Notes under the pieces: model-generated
Seen by the model: only the letters and a program-made list of their open reading frames with translations
Databases searched by the model: none
What the model was told of the DNA's origin: nothing
NCBI GenBank assembly: GCA_031761405.1
Contig: JASEVX010000007.1
Location: 36,274,849 to 36,338,848, forward strand
Direction of reading: 5' to 3'
DNA: 64,000 nt
Source of the DNA: Serripes groenlandicus
Lineage: Eukaryota > Mollusca > Bivalvia > Cardiida > Cardiidae
In this document: piece after piece, positions 60,455 through 64,000 of the stretch
Layout: every line of letters starts with the position of its first letter
Numbering within the stretch: the first letter of the stretch is position 1
Translations under genes and position numbers: made by a program

Positions 60455-60715
60455 AAACCTATTCCATACTGACGCCGCGCTTCCACGCGGCGTCAACAAA
60501 CCTGTGGCAGACCGACTTTGAAAACACTGAGGTAAAAGTAGTGAAAACCTTTTATAATTGAAAGTACTGGCATGATTATTGAATGAAGTCGAAAAGAATT
60601 AGATAAAAGGACAAATTGCCTATATAATAAGCATTTTCCCTATTTTCCACAATGTTTCCCTAAATTTCTCTGCTACAGGGGTGTTAAAATGTTGCTGTTA
60701 TGTGGACAATGATAA
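60455..60715 (-). mobile_element. Old MITE with GC hairpin insert
   Basis: Left end CTATTCCATACTGACGCC; GACGCCGCGCTTCCACGCGG is part of a perfect 9-bp hairpin at 60471-60494; then GTGGCAGACCGACTTTG and a worn stem. Confidence 0.65.
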
Positions 60716-60916
60716 AAAAAAACAACCTTTATGTCCATAGATTAACAGTATCAAATGTATTTTTACATGGAATATGCCCTGCCTAAGTTTTAAGCATGAG
60801 GGATTTGCATTAGATTAGGCAACCTGGATACCAGCCTTGCTTGCACTCTGCTATTTAACCACCAGGCGGATTGCCTTTCCTTGATCTGGTTACCCATCCA
60901 TTAATCACGAATAAAT

Positions 60917-61085
60917 GTACAGTCACCTTGGAATAGCAATTCCCCGTCTATAGCAACCATACTTTTAGTTTCCCAAATACTCATTTTCTGTATAAAATTA
61001 CCCTGCAATTAAAGACCACCTGTGAGGGAAGACCAGATTGATTACTTCCCCCCATGGGTGGCCTTTAGACACAGGTTTGACTGTA
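60917..61085 (-). mobile_element. R3 element
   Basis: TACAGTCACCTTGGAATAGC to GGGTGGCCTTTAGACACAGG with TTTGACTGTAC at the end. Internal ATTAAAGACCACCTGTG as at 3565. Confidence 0.8.
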
Positions 61086-61100
61086 CTGTTTGAAATGGCA

Positions 61101-61330
61101 TTAACCCTTTCCCTCATATAGATGCTTTCTGACGCTTCTGCAGCAGATGGCTTTTTGAAAACATAGTGACAAAAGAAGAAATTGCACAAAACATGCAATT
61201 TCTCCTTTTGCCACAATGTTTTTCACTTTTTGTCATAGGTTATCCATTAAATTATGGAGATTTTCTATTTTTTGACAAAGTACGTTCAAAGTCGTCTGCT
61301 GCAGAATTGTCGTATGAGGGAAAGGGTTAA
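61101..61330 (+). mobile_element. Young TTAA-hairpin MITE
   Basis: Full copy, TTAA ends, core GCACAAAACATGC. Confidence 0.95.
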
Positions 61331-61423
61331 GTCAGAGCGCAAAATATGTTCTAATTCAGCACATAGTTCTCTATAGAGTGTATCTCATGTTCTAAAGTCT
61401 GTTTTTGACCAAAAAATCCTCAA

Positions 61424-61727
61424 AACTAGAACTATCACTGAAGATGATAAATACCCTCTAAACAGCACCTTGACCTACACTATAACTTAATAAGTAAAAG
61501 GGCCATAACTCTGTAAAATAACATGCAATTGTAACCCCTTTAGGATATGCACATCTTCTCCTGGTATAGACGCTTCATGTAAAATGTTATTGAATTCCAC
61601 CCAGTGGTTTGTAAGAAATAGGCCAGACAAAATATGGCTTCCGACCTACCGACCGACCGACAGACAGACAGACAGCCCGACACAGTGACTCCTATATTAC
61701 CCCTCTTCTTCGAAAGGGGGTATAATA
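61424..61727 (+). repeat. R2 interspersed repeat, full copy
   Basis: AACTAGAACTATCACTGAAG to CGAAAGGGGGTATAAT with the CCGACCGACAGACAGACAGAC tract. Confidence 0.9.
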
Positions 61728-61790
61728 ACCTTCTCAGTGAGGGAATTATTTTGAGTACCTGAACAACAAAGGGTTTGGTTTGGTACAAAA
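61728..61790. repeat. R4 arm
   Basis: ATTATTTTGAGTACCTGAAC followed by AAAGGGTTTGG: second arm only, joined to the R2 tail. Confidence 0.55.
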
Positions 61791-62130
61791 GGTCAGTTTT
61801 CTTCCCCATACTGCTGCACAAACCCCCCAAGTGACTTCAAGTCCAATGATTCTTTTTGCATGGCTTATTGAAAATTGTACCATAATGAATGAACACTAAT
61901 GCCTATATTGATTGCGGAACCTTATCTCTCTGTGCGGCAAAAACGGAAAACAAAATGTGGAGTTTCCACCACATGAAAAAACATTCTTGCTTAATCTTTT
62001 CCTTGTGCCTTTTTCAACATGCAGACCTATTTTGATGCATCTGCAGCAATTTACTTTCTGAAAACAGTTTGGCTAAAGAAGAAAGAGCTTATATTATGAG
62101 TAGCATCTCCCTCAGCAATTAAAAGTTATA
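61791..62130. mobile_element. Unrecognised, then old MITE left half
   Basis: From 62008, TTTTTCAACATGCAGACC, GATGCATCTGCAGCAATTTAC, GGCTAAAGAAGAAAGAGC. The part before is unrecognised. Confidence 0.5.
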
Positions 62131-62249
62131 TTGTGAGAATGCGGAAACATTCTACTGGTTAAAAGAAAAACTGCTGACAACCAGCTTATAATACAAATTA
62201 TACTTAAACAATAATGCTGAACCTTTTCCCACATACAACAAATCTGCAG

Positions 62250-62405
62250 TTAACCCTTTCCCTCATATAGACGCTTTCTGACGCCTCTGCAGCAGACACC
62301 TTTTTGAAAACATAGTGACAAAAGAAGAAATTGCTCAAAACAAGCAATTTCTTCATTTGCCACAATGTTTTCCACTTTTAGTTATAGGTTATCCATTCAA
62401 TTATA
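62250..62405 (+). mobile_element. Young TTAA-hairpin MITE, cut by a SINE
   Basis: TTAACCCTTTCCCTCATATAG to CCATTCAATTATAGCG. Core GCTCAAAACAAGC. The right third is missing. Confidence 0.92.
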
Positions 62406-62412
62406 GCGATAT

Positions 62413-62718
62413 TGGTTAATGATTGTTGATTTGTTGGTAGATTTACTGCTGTTTTCAGTAATTTTTCAGTCACATCTTGGCAGCCGGATGACCTACCCAT
62501 GCATTTCCTGGCTTTCTCACACCAGTACTCCACACAACAGACTTTCCCAGTAACTGCCTGCTTTTCTACATAGACTGTTAGCCCATAGGTGGAAAACAAA
62601 TGACGCAGTGACTTATGTCAAATGTCAGAAAGAATGTTCACCAAGATGAGGATCAAACTTACAACCCCTGGATTAACAGCCTGAGTCTCTTCCATCTGAG
62701 CTACGTGGACTCGGCACA
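62413..62718 (-). mobile_element. tRNA-derived SINE, minus strand, near full length
   Basis: Read on the minus strand: GCCGAGTCCACGTAGCTCAG (A-box side), AGGGGTTGTAAGTTTGATCC (B box), TGACGCAGTGACTTATG region, CATGGGTAGGTCATCC. It gives the best view of the tRNA-like head. Confidence 0.85.
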
Positions 62719-62873
62719 AAATATTGAACTCTCTACAAATAGGCATACAATTATTGAATATAATTGTATGCATGTATTGTGATAAAAGGAGAAATGCTTT
62801 CTTGCCATAATGTTTGCAAAAGTCATCTGCTGCATATGCGTCAAATTGCAGCTACAAGTGGGAAAGGAGTTAA

Positions 62874-63388
62874 TGTCCTCTGCTATTCAAAGAAGGATTA
62901 AACATGGAAGTAAGCATTTATCTTTTTGCTCTCTGTTGCCATGGCAAATTGCTATGCACTTTACTTTAAACCAGAAACAATGTATTGATACCAAAATGGT
63001 ATTACAACTAAGTCTGGCAAGAAATGTTTCATTATTTCTCTTTTACTTCATGTATAGTTGAAGGGTTTTGTTAAGAATTTCATGCAGGGCGGTTGTTTAA
63101 CCTTTCAGATATAATGTTATAACTTACATATAATTTAGACACATATATATATATATATATGTATGTCCAAACATATGGTTTCATAACAAAAGAAGTTCAA
63201 GAATCAAACCCAAAACACTTTCTTGTAATTAAAAATGTCTAAATCACACTCAAGAGTTCTTTTTGATAACTTAAATTCAGTCTCATTTTTCTCACTAGAT
63301 ATTTTCAAAACTAATGTCTGATGTAAATTTGTTGAATGTCAGTTTGGATAGTGTTAAATTCAATATTTTTGAAACAAAATTTAAATAC
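62874..63388. other. Intron, nothing recognised; (TA)n
   Basis: A (TA)n run near 63142-63160 and a faint MITE right end near 63297-63357. Confidence 0.5.
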
Positions 63389-63600
63389 TTAAACCCCTCT
63401 GACGCCTCTGCAGCAGACGGCTTTTTGAAAACATAGTGACAAAAGAAGAAATTGCACAAAACGTGCAATTTCTCCTTTTGCCTCAATGTTTTCCACTTTT
63501 TGTAGTAGGTTATCCATTCAATTAAAGAGATTTTCCACGTTTTGACAAAATACGTTAAAAGTCGTCTGCTGCAGAATTGTTGTATGTGGGAAAGGGTTAA
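63389..63600 (+). mobile_element. Young TTAA-hairpin MITE, 20-bp left deletion
   Basis: TTAAACCCCTCTGACGCC lacks the TTTCCCTCATATAGACGC segment. The rest is complete to GTGGGAAAGGGTTAA. Confidence 0.92.
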
Positions 63601-63692
63601 GCTACATCATTGTTGCATTATATTTTACCATTATGTTTTCATTGTATATCAATTCAACCTTTCCCTGATACAGAATCCTTTTGGAAACATTA

Positions 63693-63750
63693 TTAACCCT
63701 TTCCCTCATATGACAATTCTGCAGCAGACGACTTTGAACATATTTTGTCA
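63693..63750 (-). mobile_element. Young TTAA-hairpin MITE, cut by R7
   Basis: TTAACCCTTTCCCTCATATGAC to CATATTTTGTCA, where R7 begins. Confidence 0.88.
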
Positions 63751-64000
63751 AACAAGAGGGCCATGATGGCCCTGGAATCGCTCACCTGTTTTTTTTTTCA
63801 CTTTAGCTATATAAGCCCCGCCCCCTGGCAGCCATAGTTTCCGACCAATCAACTTGGCTTGAAGGAATCTGATAAAGGGTCACCCTAGGAACATTTCTAC
63901 AAAATTATTTAAAAATCAGCCTGACACTTTCGGAGGAGAAGATTTTTTAAGTTTTCACTTTGGCCATATAAGGCAAAAAAGCCCCGCCCCCTGGCTGCCA
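63751..64000 (+). repeat. R7 repeat, runs off the window
   Basis: AACAAGAGGGCCATGATGGC and TCGCTCACCTG, then two units sharing AGCCCCGCCCCCTGGC and TATATAAG/CATATAAGG. Confidence 0.85.

Larger units (their letters stand above)
62218..62873 (-). mobile_element. Old MITE holding a young MITE and a SINE
   Basis: TGAACCTTTTCCCACATACAAC and AATCTGCAG, inserts, then ATTGAACTCTCTACAAATAGG to GTGGGAAAGGAGTTAA. Confidence 0.85.

Noticed and set aside
10312..63486. Recurrent peptide family (MWQKEKLHVLCNFFFCHYVFKK-like, followed by PSAAEASESVYMRERV) in more than ten places on both strands.
   Set aside because: Each is the translation of the same MITE arm. Frames break at different places and the peptide simply mirrors the hairpin DNA.
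567..63600. GGGTTAA/TTAACCC at MITE ends as interstitial telomeric repeats.
   Set aside because: Each occurs once per element end, not as tandem TTAGGG, and is explained by the TTAA target plus CCC terminus.

Overview
The window is animal nuclear DNA, AT-rich and dominated by repeats, most likely from a bivalve mollusc. Two things point there. The only recognisable protein-coding gene is an animal plexin. The interspersed repeats include elements I associate with bivalve genomes: 'AACAAGAGGGCCATGATGGC' heads followed by tandem units, tRNA-derived SINEs ending in (ATCA)n, and 'CTAGAACTATCACTG' elements with CCGACCGACAGACAGAC tracts. The phylum is an inference from these repeats, not a proof.

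Gene. One plexin gene, best matched to the plexin-B class, lies on the minus strand and spans the window. Sixteen consecutive exons (45796 down to 1030) join in frame with AG/GT boundaries and matching phases. They encode about 822 residues: PSI1, IPT1, PSI2, IPT2, PSI3, IPT3, IPT4, IPT5, IPT6, the transmembrane helix and the start of the juxtamembrane helix. The semaphorin domain (5' side) must lie beyond 64000, because no sema exon was found in the 18.2 kb above 45796. The cytoplasmic GAP-like region (3' side) lies below position 1.

Repeats. The introns are packed with one hairpin element family, here called the TTAA-hairpin MITE. It is about 230 bp, with TTAA at both ends and termini CCCTTTCCC...GGGAAAGGG, which fits non-autonomous piggyBac-type elements. 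I count well over 100 full, partial or decayed copies, covering by my rough estimate about 40% of the window. There is a young, nearly uniform class (termini CCCTCATATAGACGC and CCCTCATACGACAATTC), older classes (CCCACATACAACAAATC and similar), and a small class whose inner stem reads GGCCAAAGG/CCTTTGGCC. Strand '+' is used when the hairpin arm comes first and '-' when the spacer arm comes first. Many copies are nested in older ones or abut through a single shared TTAA.

Other families: R2 (CTAGAACTATCACTG), R3 (AACCTGTG..AAAGACCACC termini), R4 (small GGGTACTCAAAAGAAT palindrome), R5 (GATCAG/CTGCAC repeat), the R7 'AGAGGGCCATGATGG' family, tRNA-derived SINEs, a 1.1-kb foldback element with 500-bp arms, a hAT-like element, a 246-bp palindromic element with 4-bp target duplication, a CCGG-rich element, and several tandem arrays (units of 26, 37, 58, about 40, 144 and 156 bp).

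Layout: 1-10.2 kb, nine closely spaced 3' exons (IPT2 end to TM) separated by MITEs; 10.2-33 kb, long MITE-filled introns with two IPT2 exons; 32.9-45.8 kb, PSI1-IPT1-PSI2 exons; 45.8-64 kb, a single large intron holding MITEs, SINEs, the foldback element and the 144-bp array. No rRNA, functional tRNA, CRISPR or bacterial-type operon is present.
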